Positions 1-9,813 of a DNA stretch of 34,184 nt are shown piece after piece. Numbering within the stretch: position 1 is the stretch's first letter; every line of letters starts with the position of its first letter. Source of the DNA: Vreelandella stevensii S18214 (lineage in GTDB: Bacteria; Pseudomonadota; Gammaproteobacteria; Pseudomonadales; Halomonadaceae). Both the position numbers and the translations under genes were made by a program. The notes under the pieces were generated by a model. It did not search any database, was not told the origin of the DNA, and saw only the letters and a list, made by a program, of their open reading frames with translations. The stretch is from positions 1-34,184 of the forward strand of contig NZ_AJTS01000012.1 in the NCBI RefSeq assembly GCF_000275725.1, written 5' to 3'.

Positions 1-581
1 ATGCCTGCCTGGCGCAGCATGTCGCAAAGAGCGATCAACGGCAGGCCGATGAGTGCATTGGGGTCGCGCCCTTCCAGGCGCTCGAATAGCGTGATGCCGA
101 GTCCTTCCATACGAAAGCTGCCCGCACTGTCCAGCGGTTGCTCCAGGGCGACATAGCGTTCGATCTCGGCGTCGCGCAGGGTTCGGAAGACGACATCGAA
201 CGTCTCTATATGCACCTGGTGGCGCTGCTGGCGAGTGTCCACCAGTGCCAGGCCTGTCAGGAAGCTGACGCGCTGGCCTGAAAAACGTTTCAGGTTGGCG
301 CAGGCGCGCTCGGCGGTATGGGGCTTGCCCAGCACCTCGCCTTCGAACAGAGCAATTTGATCCGACCCGATGATGCAGTGTGCCGGAAAGGATTCGGCGA
401 CGGCGTGTGCCTTGCTCAGCGATAGTCGATGCACCAGGGCTTCAGGCGTTTCATGGGGCAGCGGTGTCTCATCGATATCCGGCGATTGGCACTGGTAGGG
501 TAGCTGTAATCGGTCGAGCAGGGCTTGCCGCGAGCGTGAGCTGGAGGCCAGCACCAGCGTGGCATTGGGGGCGAGGGGCAC
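1..581 (-). CDS. yceF: Maf/YceF-type nucleotide pyrophosphatase (3' end cut by window edge)
   Basis: House-cleaning nucleotide pyrophosphatase of the Maf family, YceF branch, which in E. coli hydrolyses 7-methyl-GTP and keeps modified nucleotides out of nucleic acids. The reverse-strand translation begins with a GTG at 581, preceded by AGGAG at a good distance, and reads VPLAPNATLVLASSSRSRQ, the family's N-terminal substrate-binding motif. Later it shows IIGSDQ (catalytic Asp region), GKP, and near the end GITLFERLEGRDPNALIGLP, which is very close to E. coli YceF. About 193 codons are present, and E. coli YceF is 194 residues, so only the last few residues and the stop are missing. It is divergent from yceD-rpmF, the usual gammaproteobacterial arrangement. 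The subfamily call rests on the GSDQ and ERLEGRDPN motifs. Confidence 0.93.
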   Translation of the reverse strand, partial: MPLAPNATLVLASSSRSRQALLDRLQLPYQCQSPDIDETPLPHETPEALVHRLSLSKAHAVAESFPAHCIIGSDQIALFEGEVLGKPHTAERACANLKRFSGQRVSFLTGLALVDTRQQRHQVHIETFDVVFRTLRDAEIERYVALEQPLDSAGSFRMEGLGITLFERLEGRDPNALIGLPLIALCDMLRQAG

Positions 582-715
582 GATACTCTCCTGTGAGTGA
601 CGAAACGGTGTGGAAGAAAGGGAAAATGCATCGCCGACAGTTTAGCGAAAAGCCCTGACGCATGCCTGTTGCGGCTGTGTGCGAGCAGAAACTGCCAAGA
701 ATTATGCTGCTGGCT

Positions 716-744
716 TTGACACCGGCGGGGCGAGTGCCTATCAT
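716..744 (+). promoter_or_regulatory. Strong sigma-70-type promoter directly before yceD
   Basis: A perfect -35 TTGACA (716-721) is followed after exactly 17 bp by TATCAT (739-744), a five-of-six match to the -10 consensus. The expected transcription start, about seven bases after the -10, falls near 751, only about three bases before the yceD ATG at 754. No Shine-Dalgarno sequence is visible in front of that ATG. The promoter would therefore make a leaderless or nearly leaderless yceD-rpmF message. This is a motif reading, and the start site is inferred. Confidence 0.7.
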
Positions 745-753
745 TGCGCGCCT

Positions 754-1302
754 ATGTTGACCTCACAACTCCCCAGCCGGGTTGAGCCTTATAAGCTTGC
801 AGCCCGCCGCGAACGACTCGAAGGCCTGGTAGCCTTGAACAAGCTGCCACGCCTGGCTGAAGAAGCCGGCGACCAAACGGGTGACTGTCACGTCATCCTT
901 GAGTTTGGTGTCGATGCCCAGGGCCGTCGCGAAATTCGTGGTTCCTTGAAAGCGACTCTGGCGCTGCCTTGTCGTCGTTGTCTGGTGCCGCTGAATCAAG
1001 ACGTGTCGAGTGATTTCCTTCTGGGAATGATTTCGGACGAAGCGTTGGCTGCCGAGCTGCCTGCCAGTCATGAGCCTGTGCTGGTGGAAAACGAACAGCT
1101 GGACTTGCTGACGGTAGTCGAGGATGAGTTGATCCTCAGCTTGCCGCAGGTGGTCTATCACGATGAGACCGAATGCCATGTCTCGGCGGAGCAGCTGGTC
1201 AGCAAGACCGAAGGCGCAGCGGACGAGTCCGCTCCTGCCAAAAACCCTTTCGCGGTGCTCAATGCTTTGAAAAGCAGTGGCGCTTTGAAAGGCAAAAAGT
1301 AA
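754..1302 (+). CDS. yceD: YceD/DUF177 family protein, putative 23S rRNA accumulation protein
   Basis: DUF177 (YceD) family protein of 182 residues, encoded just before rpmF as in most bacteria. Family members have been linked to 23S rRNA accumulation or processing, but the exact biochemical role is not settled. The start at 754 (MLTSQLPSRVEPYKLAARRE) gives an N-terminus of the same length as E. coli YceD, so it is preferred over the ATG-like start 75 bp upstream. A CRRC pair lies near residue 72, the acidic segment with VEDELILSLP is well conserved, and the end reads NPFAVLNALK, as in the family. No Shine-Dalgarno precedes the start and the promoter's expected start site is almost on the ATG, so translation may begin on a leaderless message. 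It is cotranscribed with rpmF. Confidence 0.93.
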   Translation: MLTSQLPSRVEPYKLAARRERLEGLVALNKLPRLAEEAGDQTGDCHVILEFGVDAQGRREIRGSLKATLALPCRRCLVPLNQDVSSDFLLGMISDEALAAELPASHEPVLVENEQLDLLTVVEDELILSLPQVVYHDETECHVSAEQLVSKTEGAADESAPAKNPFAVLNALKSSGALKGKK

Positions 1303-1338
1303 GCATCACTTACCCTACATACCTTGGAGTAAACACCC

Positions 1339-1509
1339 ATGGCAGTTCAACAGAACCGTAAAACTCGTTCCAAGCGCGGTATGCGTCGTAGCCACGATGC
1401 GCTGAGCGCCCCGACCCTGTCTCAGGACAAGGAAACCGGTACGACTCACCTGCGCCACCACGTTTCTCCGGACGGTTTCTACCGTGGCCGCAAGGTGGTT
1501 GAGGTTTAA
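1339..1509 (+). CDS. rpmF: 50S ribosomal protein L32
   Basis: Ribosomal protein L32, 56 residues, a component of the large ribosomal subunit near the peptidyl-transferase region. The translation [20 protein letters not shown], followed by a Thr/His-rich middle (TTHLRHH) and the ending GFYRGRKVV, is diagnostic of gammaproteobacterial L32. It lacks the zinc-binding cysteines found in some L32 proteins (C-minus form). The start has a GGAG Shine-Dalgarno about eight bases upstream. It sits 36 bp after yceD and 32 bp before plsX, the conserved yceD-rpmF-plsX linkage that ties ribosome production to phospholipid synthesis. Confidence 0.97.
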   Translation: MAVQQNRKTRSKRGMRRSHDALSAPTLSQDKETGTTHLRHHVSPDGFYRGRKVVEV

Positions 1510-1541
1510 ACCTCGCTCGACCTATCGCGCGGCCAATCAGT

Positions 1542-2561
1542 GTGAGTGCAGTGCGTCTTGCGATTGATGTCATGGGGGGTGACCAAGGCCCCCGTGCCAT
1601 TATCGAAGGCTCTGCAAGGGCAGTAGTGGAAAATCCTGTGCTCGAGCTTGCCCTGTTTGGCCCGCATCAGCGTATCGTCGCTGAGCTCTCGCGCTTGCCG
1701 CAGCCCTTGGCTGCGGCAGTGTCACGTTTGGTGGTCATCGATGCGCCTGACAGCGTAGCGACTGATGCCACCGCCGCCTGGGCGTTGCGCCGGGGTCAGC
1801 ACACCAGTATGGCGTCCATGCTGCGTCATGTGGCGGCTGGGCACGCCGTTGCAGGAGTGAGTGCTGGCAATACGGGGGCGCTTGTCGCGTTGGCGCGACG
1901 CGAGCTGGGCATGCTGGCAGGCTTCTCCAGACCAGCGATCAGTACCGCCATTCCTGCGCGTTCAGGGCGTCGCTGCTATTTGCTGGATCTTGGGGCCAAC
2001 GTCGATTCACCTGCTGAACGGCTGGTAGACTTTGCCGCCATGGGAGCGGCCATGGCCCAGTGCATGGACGGTATCGAATGTCCGCGCGTGGCGCTGTTGA
2101 ACGTTGGTTCGGAAGCCACCAAAGGCAGTGCCACGGTGCGTGAAGCAGATGCCTTGATCCGCCGTTATGCAGACCCCGGTTTCGACTATTGCGGCTATGC
2201 TGAGGGGGGTGATGTCTTCCAGGGCGAGCTGGACGTGGTGGTGTGTGATGGTTTCGTTGGCAATGTAATGCTCAAGGCAAGTGAAGGTTTGACTCGTATG
2301 CTGGTCGAGCGCGTCCAGATGGCGTTTGAATCGCGCCTCACTGGGCGGCTGGCAAGTCTACTGGCCAGGCCTGTACTCAGGCGCCTCAAGCAGGAGTTGG
2401 ATCCGGTGCGCTATAACGGCGCTAGCCTGCTTGGGTTGCAGCATATCGTAGTGAAGAGTCATGGCGGAGCCCAGGCAGACGGCTTTTATTATGCCATTTT
2501 GCGAGCGCTGCACGAGGTAGAGCAGGATTTGCCCACTCAGTTGGCAAAACGCTTTCGCTGA
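1542..2561 (+). CDS. plsX: Phosphate acyltransferase PlsX
   Basis: PlsX makes acyl-phosphate from acyl-ACP and inorganic phosphate. Acyl-phosphate is the acyl donor for PlsY in the first step of phosphatidic acid synthesis, and the protein is peripheral on the inner membrane. The 339-residue translation opens with LAIDVMGGDQGP, the family's glycine-rich N-terminal motif. It continues with VSAGNTGALV, LLDLGANVD, VALLNVG and VVCDGFVGNVMLK, all matching E. coli PlsX, and has the late NGASLLGL and VIVKSHG-type motif (residues about 290-306). The start is a GTG at 1542 with no convincing Shine-Dalgarno. A GTG three codons later is an alternative. In E. coli fabH follows plsX, but here the next gene is fabD. 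Confidence 0.96.
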   Translation: MSAVRLAIDVMGGDQGPRAIIEGSARAVVENPVLELALFGPHQRIVAELSRLPQPLAAAVSRLVVIDAPDSVATDATAAWALRRGQHTSMASMLRHVAAGHAVAGVSAGNTGALVALARRELGMLAGFSRPAISTAIPARSGRRCYLLDLGANVDSPAERLVDFAAMGAAMAQCMDGIECPRVALLNVGSEATKGSATVREADALIRRYADPGFDYCGYAEGGDVFQGELDVVVCDGFVGNVMLKASEGLTRMLVERVQMAFESRLTGRLASLLARPVLRRLKQELDPVRYNGASLLGLQHIVVKSHGGAQADGFYYAILRALHEVEQDLPTQLAKRFR

Positions 2562-2634
2562 TGCCGCCGTGATCGGATGACAATAAACGATATACGATTT
2601 TGCGGGCTATTGGAGGCAGCAGGAGATGCCGACA

Positions 2635-2655
2635 CCCGTTGTCAAACGGGGACAA
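2635..2655. promoter_or_regulatory. Overlapping inverted repeats upstream of fabD
   Basis: The 149-bp plsX-fabD gap holds two overlapping inverted repeats. One is CCCGTT-GTCA-AACGGG (2635-2650). The other is TTGTC-N7-GACAA (2639-2655). The TTGTCA within them could serve as a -35 element, but no good -10 lies at the right distance. They may form an operator for a fatty-acid synthesis regulator or a small hairpin in the message. I cannot assign a known regulator. Confidence 0.3.
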
Positions 2656-2710
2656 TAGCTACGCCTATCGCTCAATTGAGCAAATGCCTACAAGAGCAAA
2701 GGTGAACGAC

Positions 2711-3670
2711 ATGTCTCAACCCCTTGCCCTCATTTTTCCCGGGCAGGGCTCTCAGCAGCTTGGAATGCTGCGAGAGCTGGCCGAGCGCTACAGCGTGGTG
2801 GGAACGACCTTTGAGGAAGCGTCAGATGCGTTGGGCTACGATTTGTGGAAAGTAGTCCAGGAAGGACCTGAAGATGCATTGAACGCGACCGCATGCACCC
2901 AGCCGGCGCTGCTGACCTCCAGCGTGGCCATCTGGCGTGTGTGGCAGGAGTTGGAAGGGCCGCGCCCTAACGTGATGGCAGGCCACAGCCTGGGCGAATA
3001 CAGCGCCATGGTGTGTGCCGGTGTCATGGGGTTTGCCGAGGGTGTGCAGCTGGTACGCCTGCGCGGCGAAGCCATGCAGCAGGCGGTGCCCGCTGGTCAG
3101 GGAGGAATGGCCGCCATTCTGGGCCTGGAGGACCAGGCGGTTGAAGATGCCTGTGCCCAGGCTGCCCAGGGCGACGTGGTGGCTGCAGTCAACTACAATT
3201 CGCCTGGTCAGGTGGTCATCGCGGGCAGCAAAGCGGCCGTCGAGCGTGCCATCGTCGCTTGCCAGGAGGCCGGGGCCAAGCGTGCGCTGGCCTTGCCTGT
3301 CTCAGTGCCTTCGCACTGTGCGCTGATGAAGCCAGCGGCCGAGCAATTGGCCGAGGCCATGCAGAACATGGAGCTGCGTGCCCCTCGCTACACGGTGGTT
3401 CAGAATGTAGATGCCCAGGCGCATGCCGATATCGATACCCTGCGCACGCGCCTGATCGAGCAGCTTTACCAGCCGGTGCGCTGGTCTGCCTGCGTCGAGG
3501 CGATGACCGAGCAAGGGGCGAGCGTATTTATCGAGTGTGGCCCAGGCAAGGTGCTGACTGGTTTGAACAAGCGTATCGTGCGCAGTGCCAAGGGGTTGGC
3601 GGTGAATGACCCGGATAGCCTGGATGCCGCGCTGGAGCTCGCTCGCGAAGCGTTGGCAAACGGTGCGTGA
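2711..3670 (+). CDS. fabD: Malonyl-CoA:ACP transacylase
   Basis: FabD moves malonyl groups from CoA to acyl carrier protein, supplying the two-carbon extender for cytosolic type II fatty-acid synthesis. The protein is 319 residues (E. coli 309). It begins with LALIFPGQGSQ, has the nucleophile serine in GHSLGEY (Ser93) and the catalytic histidine in VPSHCALM (His202), and ends with the conserved GPGKVLTGL segment. The ATG at 2711 is chosen because it is preceded by an AAAGGTG Shine-Dalgarno and gives the family N-terminus. An upstream in-frame start at 2600 would add 37 unrelated residues. It is followed 51 bp later by fabG. Confidence 0.97.
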   Translation: MSQPLALIFPGQGSQQLGMLRELAERYSVVGTTFEEASDALGYDLWKVVQEGPEDALNATACTQPALLTSSVAIWRVWQELEGPRPNVMAGHSLGEYSAMVCAGVMGFAEGVQLVRLRGEAMQQAVPAGQGGMAAILGLEDQAVEDACAQAAQGDVVAAVNYNSPGQVVIAGSKAAVERAIVACQEAGAKRALALPVSVPSHCALMKPAAEQLAEAMQNMELRAPRYTVVQNVDAQAHADIDTLRTRLIEQLYQPVRWSACVEAMTEQGASVFIECGPGKVLTGLNKRIVRSAKGLAVNDPDSLDAALELAREALANGA

Positions 3671-3721
3671 CCAGCGGTTGTTTTCTGCTACCTTTGCTAG
3701 TTTGGTGAAAGGATAAACGAA

Positions 3722-4465
3722 ATGACGCAAGAAAAACGAGTGGCGCTGGTAACCGGTGCCAGCCGAGGTATCGGGCGAGCCATTGCGCATGAGCTAGGCC
3801 GCCAAGGGCGCATCGTGGTAGGCACTGCCACCAGTGAGTCAGGTGCCGAGAAGATCGATGCCGATCTCAAGGCCAATGGTATCGAAGGTGCAGGCCTGTG
3901 TCTGAACGTGACCGATCAGGCCAGCATCGATGAGGTGTTGAAGAACATTGCCGAACGCTTTGGTGCGCCGACCATTCTGGTCAACAATGCCGGTATCACT
4001 CGTGATAACCTGCTCATGCGCATGAAGGAAGAGGAGTGGGACTCCGTCATGGATACCAACCTCAAATCCGTCTATCGTGTCAGCAAGGCTTGTTTGCGCG
4101 GCATGACCAAGGCTCGCTTTGGTCGTATCGTGTCGATCAGCTCGGTGGTGGCGACCATGGGTAACCTGGGCCAGGCCAACTACGCGGCCGCCAAGGCAGG
4201 CATGGAAGGGTTCAGTCGTGCACTGGCCCGTGAAGTTGCCTCGCGTGCGATCACGGTCAATGCCGTGGCACCGGGTTTCATCGCCACCGACATGACCGAA
4301 GCGCTGCCGGAAGCGCAGCACGAGATGCTGCTCAAGCAGATTCCGCTCGCTCGCTTGGGTGGGCCGGAAGAGATCGCTGCCGCAGTAGGGTTCCTGACCA
4401 GTGATGCTGCAGGTTACATCACGGGTGAAACCCTGCATGTCAATGGCGGTATGAATATGCGTTGA
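3722..4465 (+). CDS. fabG: 3-oxoacyl-ACP reductase
   Basis: FabG is the NADPH-dependent beta-ketoacyl-ACP reductase of type II fatty-acid synthesis, a short-chain dehydrogenase that works as a tetramer. Its 247 residues show the cofactor motif TGASRGIG (11-18), NNAG (88-91), and the catalytic tetrad Asn113, Ser141, Tyr154 (in NYAAAK) and Lys158. The C-terminal VNGGMNMR matches the E. coli ending. The ATG is preceded by AAAGGA. It lies between fabD and acpP, as in E. coli and Pseudomonas. Confidence 0.98.
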   Translation: MTQEKRVALVTGASRGIGRAIAHELGRQGRIVVGTATSESGAEKIDADLKANGIEGAGLCLNVTDQASIDEVLKNIAERFGAPTILVNNAGITRDNLLMRMKEEEWDSVMDTNLKSVYRVSKACLRGMTKARFGRIVSISSVVATMGNLGQANYAAAKAGMEGFSRALAREVASRAITVNAVAPGFIATDMTEALPEAQHEMLLKQIPLARLGGPEEIAAAVGFLTSDAAGYITGETLHVNGGMNMR

Positions 4466-4483
4466 TGGCCTTGAGACTGGCGG

Positions 4484-4510
4484 TTGCGTCAGCTTGAGGG
4501 CGTCTATAAA
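4484..4510 (+). promoter_or_regulatory. Candidate acpP promoter
   Basis: The 124-bp fabG-acpP gap contains TTGCGT (4484-4489) and TATAAA (4505-4510). The 15-bp spacer is shorter than ideal. An internal promoter here would fit the need for very high acpP expression, as known in E. coli. The -10 is good and the pairing with this -35 is uncertain. Confidence 0.4.
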
Positions 4511-4589
4511 CTACCCCGCAGCTTTTGGCTTGCGGTTTCCAAATAGCTGGTTATCTCTAACGGCTAATGTGAACGACTGGAGTACGTTG

Positions 4590-4823
4590 ATGAGTACTAT
4601 TGAAGAGCGCGTTAAAAAAGTTGTGGCTGAGCGCCTGAACGTAAAAGAAGAAGATATCCAGAATAGCTCTTCTTTCACAGAAGACCTGGGTGCTGACTCT
4701 CTGGACACCGTTGAACTGGTGATGGCGCTTGAAGAGGAATTCGACACCGAGATCCCCGACGAAGAAGCCGAGAAGATCACCACGGTTCAGGAAGCCATCG
4801 ACTACGTAAACGCCCACCAGTAA
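4590..4823 (+). CDS. acpP: Acyl carrier protein
   Basis: Acyl carrier protein, 77 residues, the small acidic cytosolic carrier that holds growing acyl chains by a thioester on phosphopantetheine. The attachment serine is Ser37 in the [18 protein letters not shown] motif, which is essentially identical to E. coli. The ATG at 4590 has a GGAG eight bases upstream. A longer in-frame reading from 4494 would add residues with no family counterpart. It is followed by a strong terminator, so fabF is probably transcribed separately in part. Confidence 0.98.
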   Translation: MSTIEERVKKVVAERLNVKEEDIQNSSSFTEDLGADSLDTVELVMALEEEFDTEIPDEEAEKITTVQEAIDYVNAHQ

Positions 4824-4872
4824 GGGCTCGGTCGACGCTGTGAACCAGGGTGGCAAGCTGTCCACCCATGTT

Positions 4873-4905
4873 AAAAAAGCCGTCCTGATATGGGGCGGCT
4901 TTTTT
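4873..4905 (+). terminator. Intrinsic terminator after acpP
   Basis: AAAAAAGCCG (from 4873) pairs with CGGCTTTTTT (4896-4905). The stem extends inward by C-G and G-U pairs around a short TGATA loop, and a run of six T follows. It lies 49 bp after the acpP stop and separates acpP from fabF. Confidence 0.88.
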
Positions 4906-4943
4906 GCTTTGCGGTCACAATGAATATAACGTGCAATCTCCGT

Positions 4944-4949
4944 TATACT
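4944..4949 (+). promoter_or_regulatory. Candidate -10 element for fabF
   Basis: TATACT, a five-of-six -10 match, stands 70 bp before the fabF ATG and just after the acpP terminator, where a new promoter would be expected. No convincing -35 is seen 16-18 bp upstream, so the promoter call is weak. Confidence 0.35.
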
Positions 4950-5018
4950 AGTCACCAATTTTGTGCTGCAAGATGACCCGGACGGGTCGTGTCACCAAGG
5001 ATGCCTGGAGGAAAGCTG

Positions 5019-6257
5019 ATGGCGCGGAGAAGGGTAGTGGTAACTGGGTTAGGCCTGGTGACCCCAGTGGGCAACAACGTGGCTGAATCGTGGGCGAATA
5101 TCGTCGCCGGTAAAAGTGGAATCGCAGCCATCGAGCATTTCGATACCAGCGGTTTCAACACGCGGTTTGGCGGTTCGGTCAAGGACTTCGATATCAGCCC
5201 TTATCTGAATCCGAAAGATGCCCGCAAGATGGATCTATTCATTCAGTACGGCATGGCAGCCGGAGCCCAGGCCATTAAGGATTCTGGCATCGAGTGCACC
5301 GAAGAGAATGCCGAGCGGATTGGTGTGGCGGTAGGCTCGGGCATTGGCGGCCTGCCGATGATCGAGCAGAACCACAGTGCGCTGCTCAAGGGAGGCGCTC
5401 GTCGCGTGTCGCCGTTCTTCGTGCCCGGTTCTATCATCAATATGATTTCCGGCAACATGGCCATTCAGCACGGCTTCCGAGGCCCCAATATCGCGATTAC
5501 CACGGCCTGCACGTCGGGGACTCACAATATCGGCTACAGTGCGCGTACCATCGCCTATGGCGATGCCGACGTGATGGTGTGTGGCGGGGCAGAAATGGCC
5601 ACTACGCCCTTGGGCCTGGGGGGCTTCTCGGCGGCCCGCGCCTTGTCTACTCGCAATGACGACCCGCAAGCGGCCAGCCGCCCTTGGGATCGGGATCGGG
5701 ACGGTTTCGTGCTGTCCGACGGGGCGGGCATACTGGTGCTGGAAGAGTACGAGCACGCCAAGGCGCGCGGCGCGCACATCTATGCGGAGCTGGCAGGCTT
5801 TGGCATGAGCGATGATGCTTATCACATGACCGCCCCGCCGGAAGATGGTCGAGGCGCTGCGCTCTCCATGAGCAACGCCATCAAGGACGCGGGTATCGAT
5901 CCCTCCGAGGTGGACTATATCAATGCCCATGGTACCTCGACGGCCGCAGGCGACCTGGCCGAAAGCCGTGCCGTCGAGAAGGTGTTGGGCAGTGCTGCGC
6001 AAGACGTGGCGGTCAGCTCGACCAAATCCATGATTGGCCACTTGCTGGGTGCGGCCGGTGCGGTCGAGGCGGTGTTCAGTATCCTGGCGATTCGTGATCA
6101 GGTGGCACCGCCCACCATCAACCTGGATAACCCCCAGGAGGGCTGTCGTCTCGACTACGTGCCCCACACCGCCCGCGACATGCGCATCGATATCACGCTC
6201 TCCAACTCCTTCGGGTTTGGTGGCACCAACGGTTCGCTGCTGTTCAAGCGGGTATAG
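5019..6257 (+). CDS. fabF: 3-oxoacyl-ACP synthase II
   Basis: FabF (KAS II) condenses malonyl-ACP with acyl-ACP in fatty-acid elongation and is the enzyme that adjusts membrane fluidity in E. coli. The 412-residue protein (E. coli 413) carries the catalytic triad Cys164 (TACTSG), His304 (INAHGTST) and His341 (GHLLGAAG), plus the C-terminal NSFGFGGTN. The ATG at 5019 is preferred because GGAGGA lies seven bases upstream and the start gives [22 protein letters not shown] ten codons earlier is less likely. With no fabH nearby, this enzyme is the only condensing enzyme in the window. Confidence 0.97.
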   Translation: MARRRVVVTGLGLVTPVGNNVAESWANIVAGKSGIAAIEHFDTSGFNTRFGGSVKDFDISPYLNPKDARKMDLFIQYGMAAGAQAIKDSGIECTEENAERIGVAVGSGIGGLPMIEQNHSALLKGGARRVSPFFVPGSIINMISGNMAIQHGFRGPNIAITTACTSGTHNIGYSARTIAYGDADVMVCGGAEMATTPLGLGGFSAARALSTRNDDPQAASRPWDRDRDGFVLSDGAGILVLEEYEHAKARGAHIYAELAGFGMSDDAYHMTAPPEDGRGAALSMSNAIKDAGIDPSEVDYINAHGTSTAAGDLAESRAVEKVLGSAAQDVAVSSTKSMIGHLLGAAGAVEAVFSILAIRDQVAPPTINLDNPQEGCRLDYVPHTARDMRIDITLSNSFGFGGTNGSLLFKRV

Positions 6258-6263
6258 CGCGTC

Positions 6264-7064
6264 ATGACCATGCCTTGGGTGCCGTTCGATGACCGAGGGC
6301 TGGCGTATGGGGATGGCCTGTTCGAAACGGTGCTGCTGCGTGAAGGGCAGCCCGTGCTGTGGTCATACCATCAGGCAAGATTGGCCTTGGGGTGCCAGCG
6401 GCTTGGTATCCCGATGCCTGCTGATTCAGCACTTGCCGATACGTGGAAAACCCCTGCAGAGGCACCTCTGGAGGTGCTCAAGGTCATCGTGACCCGGGGC
6501 AGCGGGGGACGCGGCTACGCGCTCCCCGATCAAATGGCGCCAAGGCTGCTGAGCCGCAGAACGCCTTTTGCTACCAGCCCCGAGCGCTGGCAGCAGGGGG
6601 TGCGCGTGCGCTTATGCCAACTGCGGCTGGGTCACCAGCCGCAGTTGGCGGGCATCAAGCACTTGAACCGCCTCGAAAACGTGCTTGCCCGCCGGGAGTG
6701 GCAGGCAAGTGCCATTGCTGAAGGGCTGCTGCTTGATCACCGCGATCATGTCATCGAAGCGACCAGCATGAACCTGTTCTGGCAATCGGGTCAGGCGTTG
6801 TTGACGCCCTTCGTCGATGGCTGCGGCGTCGCAGGAACGCTGCGGGCTGCGCTACTGGAGCTGAGGCATGTCAGGGAGAGCAAGCTGCCTGTGAGCGCGC
6901 TCTCCAGCGTCGAGCGCCTTTGGGTGGGCAACTCTGTGCAAGGCGTGTGGCCCGTGCATCGGTTGGATGACCCGCAGGGCAGCATCTTGCGTACCTGGCC
7001 GGAGGTGCAAGGCCCCGACCCGTTACAGCGGGTGGCCCATCCGTTATTGGGCTATCCAGCCTGA
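6264..7064 (+). CDS. pabC: Aminodeoxychorismate lyase
   Basis: PabC is a PLP enzyme that cleaves 4-amino-4-deoxychorismate to 4-aminobenzoate and pyruvate in folate synthesis. It belongs to the fold-type IV (branched-chain aminotransferase-like) family. In its 266 residues I see FDDRGLAYGDGLFET near the start, KVIVTRGSGGRGY, the PLP lysine in LAGIKHLNRLENVL (Lys132), and EATSMNLFW, all matching E. coli PabC. The start lies six bases after the fabF stop, with an alternative ATG two codons later. The fabF-pabC-mltG-tmk-holB order is the usual gammaproteobacterial one. Confidence 0.93.
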   Translation: MTMPWVPFDDRGLAYGDGLFETVLLREGQPVLWSYHQARLALGCQRLGIPMPADSALADTWKTPAEAPLEVLKVIVTRGSGGRGYALPDQMAPRLLSRRTPFATSPERWQQGVRVRLCQLRLGHQPQLAGIKHLNRLENVLARREWQASAIAEGLLLDHRDHVIEATSMNLFWQSGQALLTPFVDGCGVAGTLRAALLELRHVRESKLPVSALSSVERLWVGNSVQGVWPVHRLDDPQGSILRTWPEVQGPDPLQRVAHPLLGYPA

Positions 7065-7102
7065 ATAGCCAACAACGACTTTAAAATCACTGAGGTGACA
7101 TC

Positions 7103-8107
7103 GTGAAACGGTTTCTTATCGCCGTGGGGCTGATCATTGCGCTAGGCGTTGCCGCAGTGGCCGGTGGCTACGCCTATTGGCAACATCGTCTGGCGGCGCC
7201 CATTGCGCTGGATGAACCCGCGCTTTACCAGGTGCCTGCCGGTGCCGGCTTCAATCAGGTGCTTCGTCAGTTGGAAGCGGAAGGCATTATCCAGGCGCGT
7301 TGGCCCTTCCAACTGCTGGCGCGGCTGGAGCCCGAGCAGGTGCCGCGTCTGCGGGTAGGCGAGTATCAGCTGGTGCCGGACATGAGCGGTATGGAGTTGG
7401 TGGCACTGCTGGGCAGCAACAACGTGGTGACGTACCCGTTGACCATCCCGGAAGGGTGGACCTTCCGCCAGATGCGGGCTTTGCTGGACAGTGCCCCGAA
7501 GCTGGAAAATCGCACCGCCGAGATGAGCGATGACGAGGTCATGGCCCTATTGGGGCGTGAAGGCACGTTTCCTGAGGGTTGGTTCTTCCCGGATACCTAC
7601 CGCTACCACCTGGGCATGAGCGATGTGGATATTCTGCGCCAGTCGCTGAGCCGCATGGAGCGAATCCTTGAAGAGGTCTGGGAGCAGCGTGATGACGACC
7701 TGACCATCGATACCCCCTACGAGGCATTGATCATGGCGTCGTTGATCGAACGCGAAACCGGTGCGCCGGAAGAGCGTCGTGAAATCGCCGGGGTGTTCAA
7801 GCGTCGTATGGAGCAGGGCATGCGGCTGCAGACCGACCCGACCATCATCTATGGCATGGGCGAGCGTTATCAGGGGCGCATTACTCGCGCCGACATCCGC
7901 GAGGCAACCCCCTACAATACTTACGTGATCGATGGCCTTCCGCCCACGCCCATCGCCATGCCGGGGCGCGCCTCGCTGGAGGCGGCGGTGAATCCGTTGC
8001 CGGGTGACACGCTCTACTTCGTTTCCCGTGGCGATGGTACGCACCACTTTTCGCGCACCCTGCGCGAGCACAACAATGCGGTGAATCGCTATATTCGCAA
8101 CCGCTGA
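7103..8107 (+). CDS. mltG: Endolytic murein transglycosylase MltG
   Basis: MltG (YceG) is an inner-membrane lytic transglycosylase that cuts nascent glycan strands and is thought to act as a terminase of peptidoglycan polymerisation. The 334-residue protein starts with one transmembrane segment (about residues 4-24) and then a LysM-like periplasmic region. The YceG catalytic domain follows, with the conserved glutamate in MASLIERETG (residues 211-220) and the MRLQTDPTIIYGMG and DGLPPTPIAMPG motifs. The start is GTG at 7103, supported by GAGGTG just upstream. It is 38 bp after pabC. Confidence 0.95.
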   Translation: MKRFLIAVGLIIALGVAAVAGGYAYWQHRLAAPIALDEPALYQVPAGAGFNQVLRQLEAEGIIQARWPFQLLARLEPEQVPRLRVGEYQLVPDMSGMELVALLGSNNVVTYPLTIPEGWTFRQMRALLDSAPKLENRTAEMSDDEVMALLGREGTFPEGWFFPDTYRYHLGMSDVDILRQSLSRMERILEEVWEQRDDDLTIDTPYEALIMASLIERETGAPEERREIAGVFKRRMEQGMRLQTDPTIIYGMGERYQGRITRADIREATPYNTYVIDGLPPTPIAMPGRASLEAAVNPLPGDTLYFVSRGDGTHHFSRTLREHNNAVNRYIRNR

Positions 8108-8152
8108 CACACAGATCATGGCGAGCATTATCATGGCGTATCTATTCCGTAA

Positions 8153-9789
<1,637 letters not shown>

Positions 9790-9813
9790 CAACGTGTTTC
9801 TGACGAGGTGGTG

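Noticed and set aside
5235-6167. A 310-codon open frame on the minus strand
   Set aside because: It is opposite fabF, has no ribosome site and no family likeness.
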